DNA of 64,000 nt from UBA4742 sp963734965 (GCA_963734965.1 CAVTJK010000003.1:930001-994000); one strand, 5' to 3'; positions 51,867 to 63,424 are shown, counted from the stretch's first letter. Made by a program: numbers and translations. Notes: a model not told the origin generated them from the sequence alone.

Positions 51867-52187
51867 GTGAGGATCGATCCCCCGAGCATGCAGGTCACCG
51901 AGCTACAGGTCCAGTGGTCGCTGCGGGCGCTGATGGCGACCGGGCTCGCCCCGGGCGCGGACACCCTGGCTGGCGAGGGCGAGATGATCGCCGATCTGGT
52001 CGAGATGGCGCCGGTTGCGACCAATCCGGTACCTGAGGGCCTCATCGAACAGCTCGCCGGACTGCCGCCGATCCGTGACGAGCGCCTGGCGCGCGCTCGC
52101 CACCGCCTCGAGGCCGGAGAGCAGCCCACCGCCGAGGCGCTGGCCCAGCGGATGGTCGGCCGGCTCGTGTGTGACCGGCTTCGCTGA
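51867..52187 (+). CDS. FlgM-like anti-sigma factor domain protein
   Basis: This 106-residue protein begins RIDPPSMQVTELQVQWSLRA LMATGLAPGADTLAGEGEMI and ends PPIRDERLARARHRLEAGEQ PTAEALAQRMVGRLVCDRLR. The C-terminal R-x-E-R-L-x-x-x-R-x-x-L/I-x-x-G...AxALAxxM pattern resembles the sigma-28-binding half of FlgM. No flagellar genes are in the window, so either flagella genes lie elsewhere or the protein now controls another sigma factor. It starts with GTG and lies between comF and hpf. The FlgM assignment rests on a short motif and is moderate at best. Confidence 0.5.
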   Translation: MRIDPPSMQVTELQVQWSLRALMATGLAPGADTLAGEGEMIADLVEMAPVATNPVPEGLIEQLAGLPPIRDERLARARHRLEAGEQPTAEALAQRMVGRLVCDRLR

Positions 52188-52223
52188 GCCCCTCGCTCGG
52201 ACCCACGGGGACCGATCCTCCTC

Positions 52224-52229
52224 TAGCAT
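52224..52229 (+). promoter_or_regulatory. -10 box (TAGCAT) of hpf
   Basis: TAGCAT lies 29 bases before the hpf GTG; GGGGA just before the start can act as a short ribosome binding site. Confidence 0.4.
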
Positions 52230-52258
52230 GGCCCGAACCAGCCACCGGAACCTGGGGA

Positions 52259-52582
52259 GTGACGGACGTGGAGATCACGATCAGCAGCCGGGGGCCCGAA
52301 CCATCCGCCGCTCTGGTGGCGGCCACTCGACGCAAGATCGGACGTCTGTCCCGCTTCGGTGACGGAATCGACGTGGCCGAGGTGCACTACGCCGAGGAGA
52401 AGAACCCGCGGATCACCGACCGCGAGATCTGCGAGGTCCTCCTCGAGGGCCACGGTCGCCAGGTGCGGTGCAAGGTGGCGGCGCCCGATTCGTTCGCCGC
52501 GCTCGACCTGGCCATCGCCAAGCTCGAGCACCAACTGGCCAAGCTCAAGAGCAAGGTCGTGGTCCGCGGTCACCGCGGCTGA
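52259..52582 (+). CDS. hpf: Ribosome hibernation promoting factor, short form
   Basis: HPF/YfiA binds the decoding centre of idle ribosomes. This protein reads TDVEITISSRGPEPSAALVA ATRRKIGRLSRFGDGI, VAEVHYAEEKNPRITDREIC EVLLEGHGRQVRCKVAAPDS FAALDLAIAKLEHQLAKLKS KVVVRGHRG. Basic residues at the end match the rRNA-binding helix. At 107 residues it lacks the C-terminal dimerisation domain of long HPF, which is the usual form in actinobacteria and makes 100S dimers. The stop is followed directly by the pseudo-receiver gene. The frame is intact and ends naturally, so the shortness seems real. Confidence 0.88.
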   Translation: MTDVEITISSRGPEPSAALVAATRRKIGRLSRFGDGIDVAEVHYAEEKNPRITDREICEVLLEGHGRQVRCKVAAPDSFAALDLAIAKLEHQLAKLKSKVVVRGHRG

Positions 52583-52584
52583 TC

Positions 52585-53274
52585 GTGTTCGGCACCGCCA
52601 GCAAGTGGTCGGACGCAACCATCAGCGTCCTGATCTGCGACGACGCCGCCCTCAGCCGTCGTCAGCTCACCGTCGCCCTCGAGTCGTCGGATCACATCGA
52701 GGTCATGGCCGAGGCGGCCGAGCCCGAATCCGCACTGGCCGAGGCGGTCGAGTCGACTCCCGACGTGGTCTGGATGGGACTGCCGCTGGCCGGACCTTCG
52801 GGGGCGCCGCTGATCGCGGCGATCCGCGAGCAGGTGCCGACCACGAAGTTCGTGGTGGTGTGCGGTCCCGACGAAGGCGAAGACCGCGTGCGCGCCCTGC
52901 GGGCGGGCGCCTTCGGCTTCGCCCGGCGCGATGAGACCATCGCCGACGCCGTGGCCATCACCGAACGGGTGGCGTGGGGTCACCCGTGGCTCGACCGGAA
53001 GGATCTCGTGGCGCTGCGCGACGCGCTGGCCGGTCCCGACGCCCAGGGCGGGTCGGGTTCGGCGGGGGGCGAGCCGCGGCTCGACGAGGCGACGATGCGG
53101 GTCCTCGACGCCCTGGCCGAGGGCAAGACGACCTTCGAGGCGGCGGCGGTGACGGGGCTCTCGGTGGCGGCCATCGACGGGGCGGTGGCCAACGCCCTGG
53201 TCCGGCTGCACCGATCCGCGCGGGGCGAGCCGTTCGCCGAAGCGGGCGACGCCCAGGTCGCGGGCGGGACCTGA
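52585..53274 (+). CDS. Response-regulator-like protein with degenerate receiver and HTH domains
   Basis: A GTG three bases after the hpf stop opens a 229-residue protein. It reads ISVLICDDAALSRRQLTVAL ESS (receiver strand 1 with the acidic pair), then DVVWMGLPLAGPSGAPLIAA IREQVPTTKFVVVCG. Where a receiver has the phospho-accepting Asp (V-x-L-D-L-x-M-P-G) this one has Gly (WMGLPLAG), so phosphorylation is unlikely. The C-terminal part (LDEATMRVLDALAEGKTTFE AAAVTGLSVAAIDGAVANAL) looks like a worn LuxR-type HTH. It resembles NarL/FixJ regulators that work without phosphorylation. Location between hpf and secA suggests a link to growth arrest, by inference. Confidence 0.68.
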   Translation: MFGTASKWSDATISVLICDDAALSRRQLTVALESSDHIEVMAEAAEPESALAEAVESTPDVVWMGLPLAGPSGAPLIAAIREQVPTTKFVVVCGPDEGEDRVRALRAGAFGFARRDETIADAVAITERVAWGHPWLDRKDLVALRDALAGPDAQGGSGSAGGEPRLDEATMRVLDALAEGKTTFEAAAVTGLSVAAIDGAVANALVRLHRSARGEPFAEAGDAQVAGGT

Positions 53275-53284
53275 GCCCCGCTCT

Positions 53285-53312
53285 CTGACACCGGCCACGC
53301 CGCCGGTAGACT
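53285..53312 (+). promoter_or_regulatory. secA promoter: CTGACA and TAGACT with 16-base spacer
   Basis: CTGACA (53285-53290) and TAGACT (53307-53312) make a reasonable -35/-10 pair; the ATG is ten bases further, so the leader is very short or absent. Confidence 0.5.
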
Positions 53313-53322
53313 CGATGGCTTC

Positions 53323-56046
<2,724 letters not shown>

Positions 56047-56064
56047 AGGCCACCCGCACCGATC

Positions 56065-57183
56065 ATGCGCGACTTCACCGATGATCTGACCGGGCTGCGC
56101 CGTCGCCTCGACGAGGCCGCGGGGTACCTCCGCATCGACGAGCTGAGGGGATCGCGCCCACAGCTCGAGACCGAGGCGTCGCGGCCGGATCTGTGGGACG
56201 ACCCGGATCGGGCGCGCAAGATCAACGGTGAGCTGTCGGCGGTGACCGAGGACCTCGAGCTCTGGGACGGCCTGGCGGCACGCCTCGACGACGCCGACAC
56301 GCTCTTCGAGCTGGGTCGCGAGGAGTCCGACGACTCGGTGGCGCCGGAGCTCGAGGCGACGGTGGCGGCCGTCGGCGACGCCTTCGACGAGCTCGAGCTG
56401 CGGTCGCTGTTCACCGGCGAGCACGACGAGGCCGATGCGATCTGCGAGATCCAGTCCGGGGAGGGCGGAGCCGATGCGCAGGACTGGGCCAACATGTTGT
56501 TGCGCATGGATCTGCGCTGGGCCGAGCGGCGCGGCTTCGACGTCGAGCTCGACGAGGTCTCGCCCGGGTCCGAGGCGGGCATCTCATCGGCCACCTTCCT
56601 CGTTCGGGGCCGACACGCCTATGGCCGTCTGCGCTCCGAGCACGGTGTCCACCGACTCGTGCGGATCTCGCCGTTCAACGCCCAGGGCAAGCGCCAGACC
56701 GCGTTCGCGGCGTTGAAGGTCACGCCCTTCCTCGACGAGGTGCCCGACATCACCGTCGACGAGAAGGAGCTGCGCATCGACACCTACCGGTCCTCGGGCG
56801 CCGGGGGCCAGCACGTCAACGTGACCGACTCGGCGGTCCGCATCACCCATCTGCCGACCGGCATCGTCGTGTCCTGCCAGAACGAGCGCAGCCAGCACCA
56901 GAACAAGGATCGGGCCATGCAGATCCTCCTGGCCAAGCTGGCCGAGCGCCAGCGAGAGGAGCGTCAGGCCGAGCTGGAGGGGATCCGGGGCGAGCAGCGA
57001 TCGGTGGGCTTCGGCAGCCAGATCCGGTCCTACGTGCTCCAGCCCTACCAGATGGTCAAGGACCTGCGAACCGACTACGAGACCGGCAATGTCGACGGCG
57101 TCCTCGACGGCGATCTCGACCCGTTCATGGAGGCGTATCTGCGCTGGCTGCGGGGCCAGGGCGAGGCGCCGGAGCCCGATTGA
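56065..57183 (+). CDS. prfB: Peptide chain release factor 2
   Basis: RF2 reads UGA and UAA stop codons and triggers peptide release. The 372-residue protein shows the anticodon-like tripeptide in RISPFNAQGKRQTAFAAL (Ser-Pro-Phe), the catalytic GGQ in YRSSGAGGQHVNVTDSAVRI and CQNERSQHQNKDRAMQILL. The gene is one continuous frame from the ATG at 56065, without the programmed +1 frameshift and internal UGA known from many other phyla. The order secA, prfB, ftsE, ftsX is common in actinobacteria. No indels are present. Confidence 0.96.
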   Translation: MRDFTDDLTGLRRRLDEAAGYLRIDELRGSRPQLETEASRPDLWDDPDRARKINGELSAVTEDLELWDGLAARLDDADTLFELGREESDDSVAPELEATVAAVGDAFDELELRSLFTGEHDEADAICEIQSGEGGADAQDWANMLLRMDLRWAERRGFDVELDEVSPGSEAGISSATFLVRGRHAYGRLRSEHGVHRLVRISPFNAQGKRQTAFAALKVTPFLDEVPDITVDEKELRIDTYRSSGAGGQHVNVTDSAVRITHLPTGIVVSCQNERSQHQNKDRAMQILLAKLAERQREERQAELEGIRGEQRSVGFGSQIRSYVLQPYQMVKDLRTDYETGNVDGVLDGDLDPFMEAYLRWLRGQGEAPEPD

Positions 57184-57232
57184 GGGCCCATCCGGGGTCG
57201 GGGGGGTGTCCCAACCCGTGACAGGCCACTAG

Positions 57233-57238
57233 TAACGT
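57233..57238 (+). promoter_or_regulatory. Possible -10 box (TAACGT) of ftsE
   Basis: TAACGT lies nine bases before the ftsE ATG, within the 64-base gap after prfB. No clear -35 was found. Confidence 0.35.
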
Positions 57239-57247
57239 GATCGCAAC

Positions 57248-57925
<678 letters not shown>

Positions 57926-57940
57926 GACAGAACCCCCCAA

Positions 57941-58834
57941 ATGCCCAAAATCGACTACGCCGTTCGTGAGACCGCCTCCAACCTCTCGCGCAACTTCACC
58001 ATCACGCTGGCCTCGGTCATGACGGTGGTCGTGTCGTTGGCGCTGGTCGGAGCGTCGCTCATGCTCCGCCAGGGCGTGCAGAACGCCACGCGCCGCTGGC
58101 AGGGCGGCATCGAGTTCGTGATCTTCATGAACGCCAAGGCCACGCCGGCCCAGACCAAGTCGGTCTCGCAGGACCTGAGCAACAACCCCGAGGTCCAGCA
58201 CTTCAACTACGTCAACCAGCAGCAGTCCTACGACGAGTTCAAGCAGCTGTTCCACGATCAGCCCGAGCTGGTCCGCAGCGTCAAGCCCAACGAGCTGCCG
58301 CCGTCGTTCCGGGTGGTGCCGGTGAACAAGACCGAGAGCTCGATCACGGCGCTGGGCAAGCACTACCAGGATCGACCGGGCGTCAAGGAGGTCTCGTACG
58401 CGTCGGCGACGATCCGTGCGGTCCAGGAGCTGTCGCAACGGTTGACGGTCGGGATCATCGTCGTCGCCCTGGTGCTGCTGGGCGCCGCCGTGCTGCTCAT
58501 CCTGAACACGATCCGGATGGCCATGTTCGCCCGCCGCCGAGAGATCGAGGTCATGAAGCTGGTCGGCGCCACCAACTGGTTCATCCGGGTGCCGTTCATG
58601 CTCGAGGGCCTGGTCCAAGGGGTCATCGGCGCCACCCTGGCCGTCCTCGCCCTGGCCGCCTTCAAGCCGTTCTTCCAGCACTGGCTGCCCAACCCGCACG
58701 ACTTCCCGCTCGTCAGCGGGTTCGTGCTCAGCGGCCGTGAGCTGTTCACCATCTACGCCCTGATGTTCATCACGGGCTGCGTCGTCGGTGTCATCGGCGC
58801 CGCCGTCGCCGTCACCCGCTTCCTCGACGTCTGA
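57941..58834 (+). CDS. ftsX: Cell division permease-like protein FtsX
   Basis: FtsX carries the signal from FtsE across the membrane to a wall hydrolase. The 297-residue protein has a cytoplasmic head (IDYAVRETASNLSRNFTI), span 1 (VMTVVVSLALVGASLML), an outside domain of about 120 residues with VEFVIFMNAKATPAQTKSVS-like sequence and QQSYDEFKQLFHDQPELV, then three spans with the coupling segment MFARRREIEVMKLVGATNWF IRVPFMLEGLVQGV. The frame is intact. In many actinobacteria a peptidase and smpB come next; here a palindrome and a DUF559 gene follow. Confidence 0.94.
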   Translation: MPKIDYAVRETASNLSRNFTITLASVMTVVVSLALVGASLMLRQGVQNATRRWQGGIEFVIFMNAKATPAQTKSVSQDLSNNPEVQHFNYVNQQQSYDEFKQLFHDQPELVRSVKPNELPPSFRVVPVNKTESSITALGKHYQDRPGVKEVSYASATIRAVQELSQRLTVGIIVVALVLLGAAVLLILNTIRMAMFARRREIEVMKLVGATNWFIRVPFMLEGLVQGVIGATLAVLALAAFKPFFQHWLPNPHDFPLVSGFVLSGRELFTIYALMFITGCVVGVIGAAVAVTRFLDV

Positions 58835-58873
58835 CCGCGCCCCTCCGGCAACGCGCCGACTTCCGGCCAACGG

Positions 58874-58912
58874 TCCGGCGTTCGTCGACCACCTGCGTCG
58901 ATCGGTGCCGGA
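58874..58912. repeat. Interrupted palindrome, family C, copy 1
   Basis: TCCGGC and GCCGGA form the outer arms, TCGAC and GTCGA an inner pair, with five-base unpaired spacers on both sides and a short loop. The same layout with changed spacer bases is found at 59908-59950. It lies 40 bases after the ftsX stop, just before the DUF559 gene. Confidence 0.65.
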
Positions 58913-58973
58913 GCGTCGGGACAGGCAGCGGTGGCGGGTTGGTTGTCACACCCCCCGGGCAGGATGGGCGACC

Positions 58974-59897
58974 ATGCGCACCGCCGCGGATCAGGCCATC
59001 GATCGTCTCGTCGCCCGTCAACACGGCGTGTTCGGCGGGGCCCAGGCGATTGGGCTCGGAGCGACGCACCGTCTGATCGAGTATCGGGTCGCCACCGGAC
59101 GATGGATCGAGATGGATCACTTCACCTTCGCGTACCCGAGCACGCCGCCGACCTGGGAGCGCACCCTCATGGCCGCGGTGGTCGGCGAGTCGAGCGCCGC
59201 CGTCGATGGGGTGGCGGCCGCGGGACTCCACGCCATGAGTGGGTTCGGGGTGTGCCGTCCAGAGCTCGTGGCTGCTCCGGGTTCGAACCATCGGAGCCGA
59301 CTCGCGCAGATACACGAGCGGTCGGATGTCCAGATCACCGTCGTGCGCGGCATACCGGTGACGACGCTCGTCGACACCGTCTTCGTCCTCGCGGGCAGGG
59401 TCGCGGGTCGGACCCTGGCGACACCCCGGCTGCGCTTCGCTCTCGATGATGAGTTGGCTCGCCGCAGGATTCGGATCGAGCAGCTGCAGACGAGGTATCT
59501 CGATCTACGTGGATCTCGTCGTCCGGGGCTGCCGCTGATGCGTCAGCTGATCGGCGAGCGCTCAGCGGACGACTACGTTCCACCGAGCACGGTGCTCGAG
59601 GGTCATCTCTATGACGTCATGGACGGGCCCGGGATGCCTCCGTATCGGCGGCAGTTCGAACTGCCGTGGGCTCCCGGCGAGCGCGTGGACGCCGTCTTGA
59701 CCGACGTCCCCGTGATCATCGAGGCGGACGGACGGCGCTGGCACGCCCGGGTCGACGACTTCGAGCGCGACCGACGCCGTGACCGTGAGGCCGCGCTACA
59801 TGGCTACCGCACGCTGCGCTACACCTACGCCGACCTGACCCGCGACCCGACCAGGGTCGCGGCCGAGATCCTGAGTGTGGGTCGGGCCGCCGCCTGA
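58974..59897 (+). CDS. AbiEi-like antitoxin domain / DUF559 (Vsr-like endonuclease fold) protein
   Basis: This protein of about 307 residues begins TAADQAIDRLVARQHGVFGG AQAIGLGATHRLIEYRVATG RWIEMDHFTFAYPSTPPTWE, an N-terminal winged-helix of the AbiEi antitoxin type. The C-terminal part has a PD-(D/E)xK-like core: ERVDAVLTDVPVIIEADGRR WHARVDDFERDRRRDREAAL HGYRTLRYTYADLTRDP, where the Asp, then Glu-x-Asp and later basic residues fit the DUF559/Vsr fold. Such proteins are very common, multi-copy and uncharacterised in actinobacteria. A second AbiE component is absent. The ATG at 58974 avoids overlap with ftsX. Two family C palindromes flank it, which suggests insertion as a unit. Confidence 0.68.
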   Translation: MRTAADQAIDRLVARQHGVFGGAQAIGLGATHRLIEYRVATGRWIEMDHFTFAYPSTPPTWERTLMAAVVGESSAAVDGVAAAGLHAMSGFGVCRPELVAAPGSNHRSRLAQIHERSDVQITVVRGIPVTTLVDTVFVLAGRVAGRTLATPRLRFALDDELARRRIRIEQLQTRYLDLRGSRRPGLPLMRQLIGERSADDYVPPSTVLEGHLYDVMDGPGMPPYRRQFELPWAPGERVDAVLTDVPVIIEADGRRWHARVDDFERDRRRDREAALHGYRTLRYTYADLTRDPTRVAAEILSVGRAAA

Positions 59898-59907
59898 CCA
59901 CGTCGAC

Positions 59908-59950
59908 GCTCCGGCTCTCGTCGACGTCATGCGTCGATGGTTGCCGGAGC
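59908..59950. repeat. Interrupted palindrome, family C, copy 2
   Basis: GCTCCGGC and GCCGGAGC are perfect eight-base arms, TCGACG and CGTCGA an inner perfect pair, separated by five-base spacers; the loop is TCATG. It starts 11 bases after the stop of the DUF559 gene and shares its layout with 58874-58912. Confidence 0.65.
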
Positions 59951-59983
59951 GTTCACGGGGTTCGGGGCCGGGACAGGGCGGGG

Positions 59984-59989
59984 TAGGGT
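59984..59989 (+). promoter_or_regulatory. -10 box (TAGGGT) of the enoyl-CoA hydratase gene
   Basis: TAGGGT lies 72 bases before the ATG at 60062; GGGAG in front of the start is a likely ribosome binding site. Between them no stable structure is obvious. Confidence 0.4.
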
Positions 59990-60061
59990 CGGACGCCGCC
60001 GTCACAGGAACGGTGAGCGAGAGACCAGGCGCAGCGGGCGCGAGCAGGGAGCAACGAGACG

Positions 60062-60922
60062 ATGGAGTACACGGAGATCGCCTACGAGGTCGTCGATGGC
60101 GTGGCCACGATCACCCTCGATCGTCCCGAGCGGATGAACGCCTTCACGCCGACCATGCAGCGCGAGCTGGTGGCCGTGTTCGACGAGGTCGACACCGACG
60201 ACGACGTGCGGGTGGTCATCGTCACGGGCCGGGGCCGGGCGTTTTGCGCCGGTGCCGATCTGGGCAGCGGCGGCGACACGTTCAACGCCAACGCCCGAGC
60301 CGGGCGCACTGTGACCGAACCGCCACGAGACGGCGGGGGACTCGTCACCCTCCGGATCTTCGAGTGCACGAAGCCCGTCATCGCCGCCATGAACGGGTCG
60401 GCGGTCGGCATCGGCGTCACGATGACGCTGCCGATGGACATCCGCATCCTGGCCGACAACGCCAAGGTCGGATTCGTGTTCGCCAGCCGGGGCATCATCC
60501 CCGAGGCGGCCTCGAGTTGGTTCCTGCCCCGCGTGGTCGGCATCAGCCAGGCCCTCGAGTGGTGCCTCACCGCCCGGGTCTTCGGTGCCCAGGAGGCGCT
60601 GGACGGCGGCCTGGTGCGCAGCATCCACCCCGCCGACGAGGTCCTGACCGTCGCCCACGCGCTGGCCGCCGAGATCGCGACCAACGCCGCGCCCGTCTCG
60701 GCCGCGCTCACACGTCAGCTGCTGTGGAAGCTGCTGGGCGCCGATCATCCGATGGAAGCCCACAAGCTCGATTCGCGCGGGATCTTCGATCTCGGGCGCA
60801 TGGCCGACACGACCGAGGGCATCTCGGCCTTCCTCGAGAAGCGTCCGGCCGAATGGTCCCTCTCACCGAGCGCCGACCTGCCGGACTGGTTCCCGTGGTG
60901 GGACGAGCGGGTCTACGAGTAG
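60062..60922 (+). CDS. Enoyl-CoA hydratase/isomerase family protein
   Basis: This crotonase-fold protein of 286 residues reads VATITLDRPERMNAFTPTMQ, GRGRAFCAGADLGSGGD (first oxyanion-hole loop), KPVIAAMNGSAVGIGVTMTL PMDIRILADNAKVGFVFASR GIIPEAASSWFLPRVVG. The Glu in GIIPEAA is the catalytic acid/base, while the second Glu of true hydratases (usually in the GG loop) is not visible, so isomerase or another crotonase reaction is possible. It ends LPDWFPWWDERVYE, a tail typical of a broad actinobacterial subgroup. The frame is intact and no partner gene is adjacent. Confidence 0.85.
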   Translation: MEYTEIAYEVVDGVATITLDRPERMNAFTPTMQRELVAVFDEVDTDDDVRVVIVTGRGRAFCAGADLGSGGDTFNANARAGRTVTEPPRDGGGLVTLRIFECTKPVIAAMNGSAVGIGVTMTLPMDIRILADNAKVGFVFASRGIIPEAASSWFLPRVVGISQALEWCLTARVFGAQEALDGGLVRSIHPADEVLTVAHALAAEIATNAAPVSAALTRQLLWKLLGADHPMEAHKLDSRGIFDLGRMADTTEGISAFLEKRPAEWSLSPSADLPDWFPWWDERVYE

Positions 60923-61014
60923 GGCGCCCCTGGTCGGGCGCTCCTAGCCGGGCCCTCTAGTCGGGCCTTGTGCCCATCCACCGATCCACGTCGCCCGCGT
61001 GCCACGGTGCGGAG

Positions 61015-62372
61015 ATGGACGAGGGTCCGTCCGCGTCGATCGGCGCGCAACCCGAGCCGGCGGCGCCGAAGGATCAGGCCGTCGACGACTCGGCCGCGGC
61101 CCTGGGCGCGGCGGCGAGGGAGGACCCAGGCGCGGATGCCGGTGCGGGCGCGGGCCGCCGGTCCAGTGACCAGGTCCCGCCGTGGCTCCCGCGGGCCATC
61201 GGCATGGTCGTCGGCGGCCATCGTCGCCCTCCTTGCCGGCAGCTGGCTCCTGACCCGGCTGCACGACCTGTTGATCACCTTCGTCGTGGCGCTGTTCCTC
61301 TCGTTCGCGCTCGAGCCGGCGGTCGACTCGCTGGCCCGGCGCGGGTGGCGACGGGGTCCCGCCACCGCGGTGGTGCTGGTCGTGCTGCTCGGCATCGTGG
61401 TCGCCTTCTTCGGGGCCATCGGCAAGCTCGTCGTCGACCAGGTGACCCAGTTCATCGATCAGGCACCGGCCAAGACCGAGAGCATCTACAAGTGGATCAA
61501 CGACACGTTCGGCACCCATCTGTCCAACAAGGAGATCTCGAAGGAGTTCAACGATCCCGAACGGGCCCATCCGGGGCTTCGCGACGAAGCTGGCCGGCAA
61601 CGCCCTCGGGTTCAGCCTGAGCGCCCTCGATGTCGTGTTCCGCTTCTTCACGATCCTGCTGTTCACGTTCTACATGGTGGCCGACGGACCGCGCTTTCGG
61701 CGCCTGATCTGCTCGTTCCTGCGCCCTGATCGCCAGCGCGAGGTGCTGGCCAACTGGGAGATCGCCATCCAGAAGACCGGCGGCTACCTCTACTCGCGGC
61801 TGCTGCTCGGGATCATCCAGGCCTCGTTCCACTACATCGCCTTCGTCATCATCGGAGTCCCGTACCCGCTGGCCCTGGCGGTGTTCGTGGGCGTGGTGTC
61901 GCAGTTCGTCCCGGTGGTCGGCACCTACATCGCCAACGGCTTCCCCGCGCTGATCGCGCTGGCGGTCGACCCGGTCAAGGCCGTCTGGGTGATCGCCTTT
62001 GCCATCGTCTTCCAACAGGTCGAGAACTACCTGATGGCCCCGCGCATCACCGCCCGCACGATGCACCTGCATCCGGCGGTGGCCTTCGGGTCGGTGCTGG
62101 CCGGGGCCGGGCTGCTCGGGCCCGTGGGCGCGCTGATCGCCCTTCCGGCGGCGGCCGTCGTCCAGGCCATCGGCTCGACCTACTTCGAGCGCCACGAGGT
62201 CGTCGAGTCCAAGATGACCACCGATCACGAGCGGCGCCGGTTCCTCCGCCGATGGCGCCAACGGACGGCATCGGCCACCGGCGCGTCGGTCGCCGGGCCC
62301 GACGACGCGTCCGTCGAGCCGAAACCCGACTCGGACCCCGGCCCGGCGCCGAGAACCCCACCCGAGCCCTGA
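61015..62372 (+). CDS. AI-2E family transporter (PerM/UPF0118 type)
   Basis: This membrane protein of about 451 residues has an acidic low-complexity head (EGPSASIGAQPEPAAPKDQA), then AAIVALLAGSWLLTRLHDLL, LFLSFALEPAVDSLARRGWR, an amphipathic linker, DVVFRFFTILLFTFYMVADG, GGYLYSRLLLGIIQASFHYI, the family segment VVSQFVPVVGTYIANGFPAL IALAV and FQQVENYLMAPRITARTMHL HP, ending in a charged Pro-rich tail. The Q-x-x-E-N-x-L/Y-x-x-P segment is diagnostic. Two single-base indels (near 61210, Val gt+c/g, and near 61567) break the frame. The family includes the AI-2 exporter TqsA and ion antiporters, so the substrate is open. Confidence 0.82.
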
Positions 62373-62407
62373 GCGACCGCCGCGGCAGACGGTCGGTGCC
62401 GAGCCGG

Positions 62408-62413
62408 TAGCCT
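62408..62413 (+). promoter_or_regulatory. -10 box (TAGCCT) upstream of the Bax-inhibitor gene
   Basis: TAGCCT lies 44 bases before the ATG at 62458. Unlike the leaderless genes, a clear AGGAG stands eight bases before this start. Confidence 0.4.
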
Positions 62414-62457
62414 GGGACGGTTCGCACGATCGCTGGGCCCCACAAGAGGAGCTGACC

Positions 62458-63356
62458 ATGCCAGTCGCCAATCCGGCGTTGAACGAGCAGGTGTTCAACA
62501 AGGAGATGGGCGCCGACTCGCAAGCGGGTTGGGCCGCCCCTGGCGGCGTCGGTGCTGCCACGATGCCGGGCCAGGCTCCGCCGTCGGGTGGCTTCGGGCA
62601 CCGGGATCAGACGGCGGGAGACACACCCCCGTTCGTGACCAGCGGCGACAAGGTCATGACCGCGGGCGGCACCTTCACCGCCACCCTCGTCCTCTTCGTC
62701 CTGCTGCTGGGGGGCGGCTGGCTCGGCTGGCAGAACGTCACGACCACCACGGTCACCAACACGGTCACAGGGGTCAAGAGCTACTCGTACGACATCGCCT
62801 CTTGGATCTGGGTCGCGATGATCGTGGCCATCGGCCTGGCCTTCCTCACCATCTTCAAGCCGAAGCTGGCCCGAGTCAGCGGCCCGCTCTACGCGGTGGC
62901 TGAAGGCGTCGTCCTCGGCGCCATCTCGTCGTTGTTCAACTCGCAGTTCGACGGGATCGTCCTGCAGGCCGTCCTGGCCACGCTGTCGGTGTTCGCGGTC
63001 ATGCTGTTCCTCTACGCGACGCGCGCCTCGTCCGGGTCACTGAGCGGTTCCGCCGCATCGTGATCTTCTCGATGGTCGGCATCATGTTCATGTACCTGAC
63101 GACGTTCATCGCCCAGCTGTTCGGCGCCAACATCGCGTTCTGGGACCAGCCGAGCGCCCTCGGCATCGGCATCTCGGTCGTGATCGTGATCGTGGCCTCG
63201 ATGAACCTGATGTTGAACTTCGACTTCATCGAGCGGGCCATCGTGGCCCGAGCCCCTCGGTACATGGAGTGGTACGGCGCCTTCGGCCTGATGCTGGCCC
63301 TGGTGTGGCTGTACCTCGAGGTCCTGCGCCTGCTGGCCCTGCTCCGCGGTCGCTGA
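62458..63356 (+). CDS. Bax inhibitor-1/YccA family membrane protein
   Basis: The protein of about 299 residues has a Gly/Pro-rich head (NPALNEQVFNKEMGADSQAG), then seven hydrophobic spans: FTATLVLFVLLLGGGWLGW, WIWVAMIVAIGLAFLTIF, SGPLYAVAEGVVLGAISSLF, VLQAVLATLSVFAVMLFLY and, after an indel near 63025, FRRIVIFSMVGIMFMYLTTF, LGIGISVVIVIVASMNLML and the last span. NFDFIERAI...MEWYGAFGLM is the conserved Asp-bearing end of the actinobacterial group. BI-1 proteins are pH-sensitive calcium leak channels in some cases. A missing third base is the likely cause of the frame break. Confidence 0.85.
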
Positions 63357-63363
63357 TCTGACC

Positions 63364-63382
63364 TTCTGACGATTCGTCAGAA
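63364..63382. promoter_or_regulatory. Perfect 8-3-8 palindrome, likely operator of the cfa-like gene
   Basis: TTCTGACG, ATT and CGTCAGAA form a perfect inverted repeat between the Bax-inhibitor stop and the -35 of the next gene, ending eight bases before that -35. TGACG-N3-CGTCA is the kind of site bound by TetR-type dimers. It lacks a T-run, so a terminator is less likely. Confidence 0.5.
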
Positions 63383-63389
63383 AAGCAGG

Positions 63390-63418
63390 TTCACAACCGC
63401 AGTACATCTGGGTATCTT
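63390..63418 (+). promoter_or_regulatory. Promoter TTCACA-17-TATCTT of the cfa-like gene
   Basis: TTCACA at 63390-63395 and TATCTT at 63413-63418 are 17 bases apart, the ideal spacing. The ATG at 63425 is six bases after the -10, so the transcript is leaderless or nearly so. Confidence 0.6.
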
Positions 63419-63424
63419 CATGGC

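Noticed and set aside
56065..57183. Programmed +1 frameshift in prfB
   Set aside because: The RF2 frame is continuous from its ATG; no early in-frame TGA with the CTT-TGA slip site is present.
63364..63382. Intrinsic terminator of the Bax-inhibitor gene
   Set aside because: The stem is only eight base pairs with a three-base loop and is followed by AAAGCAGG, not a T-run; its place before a good promoter fits an operator better.
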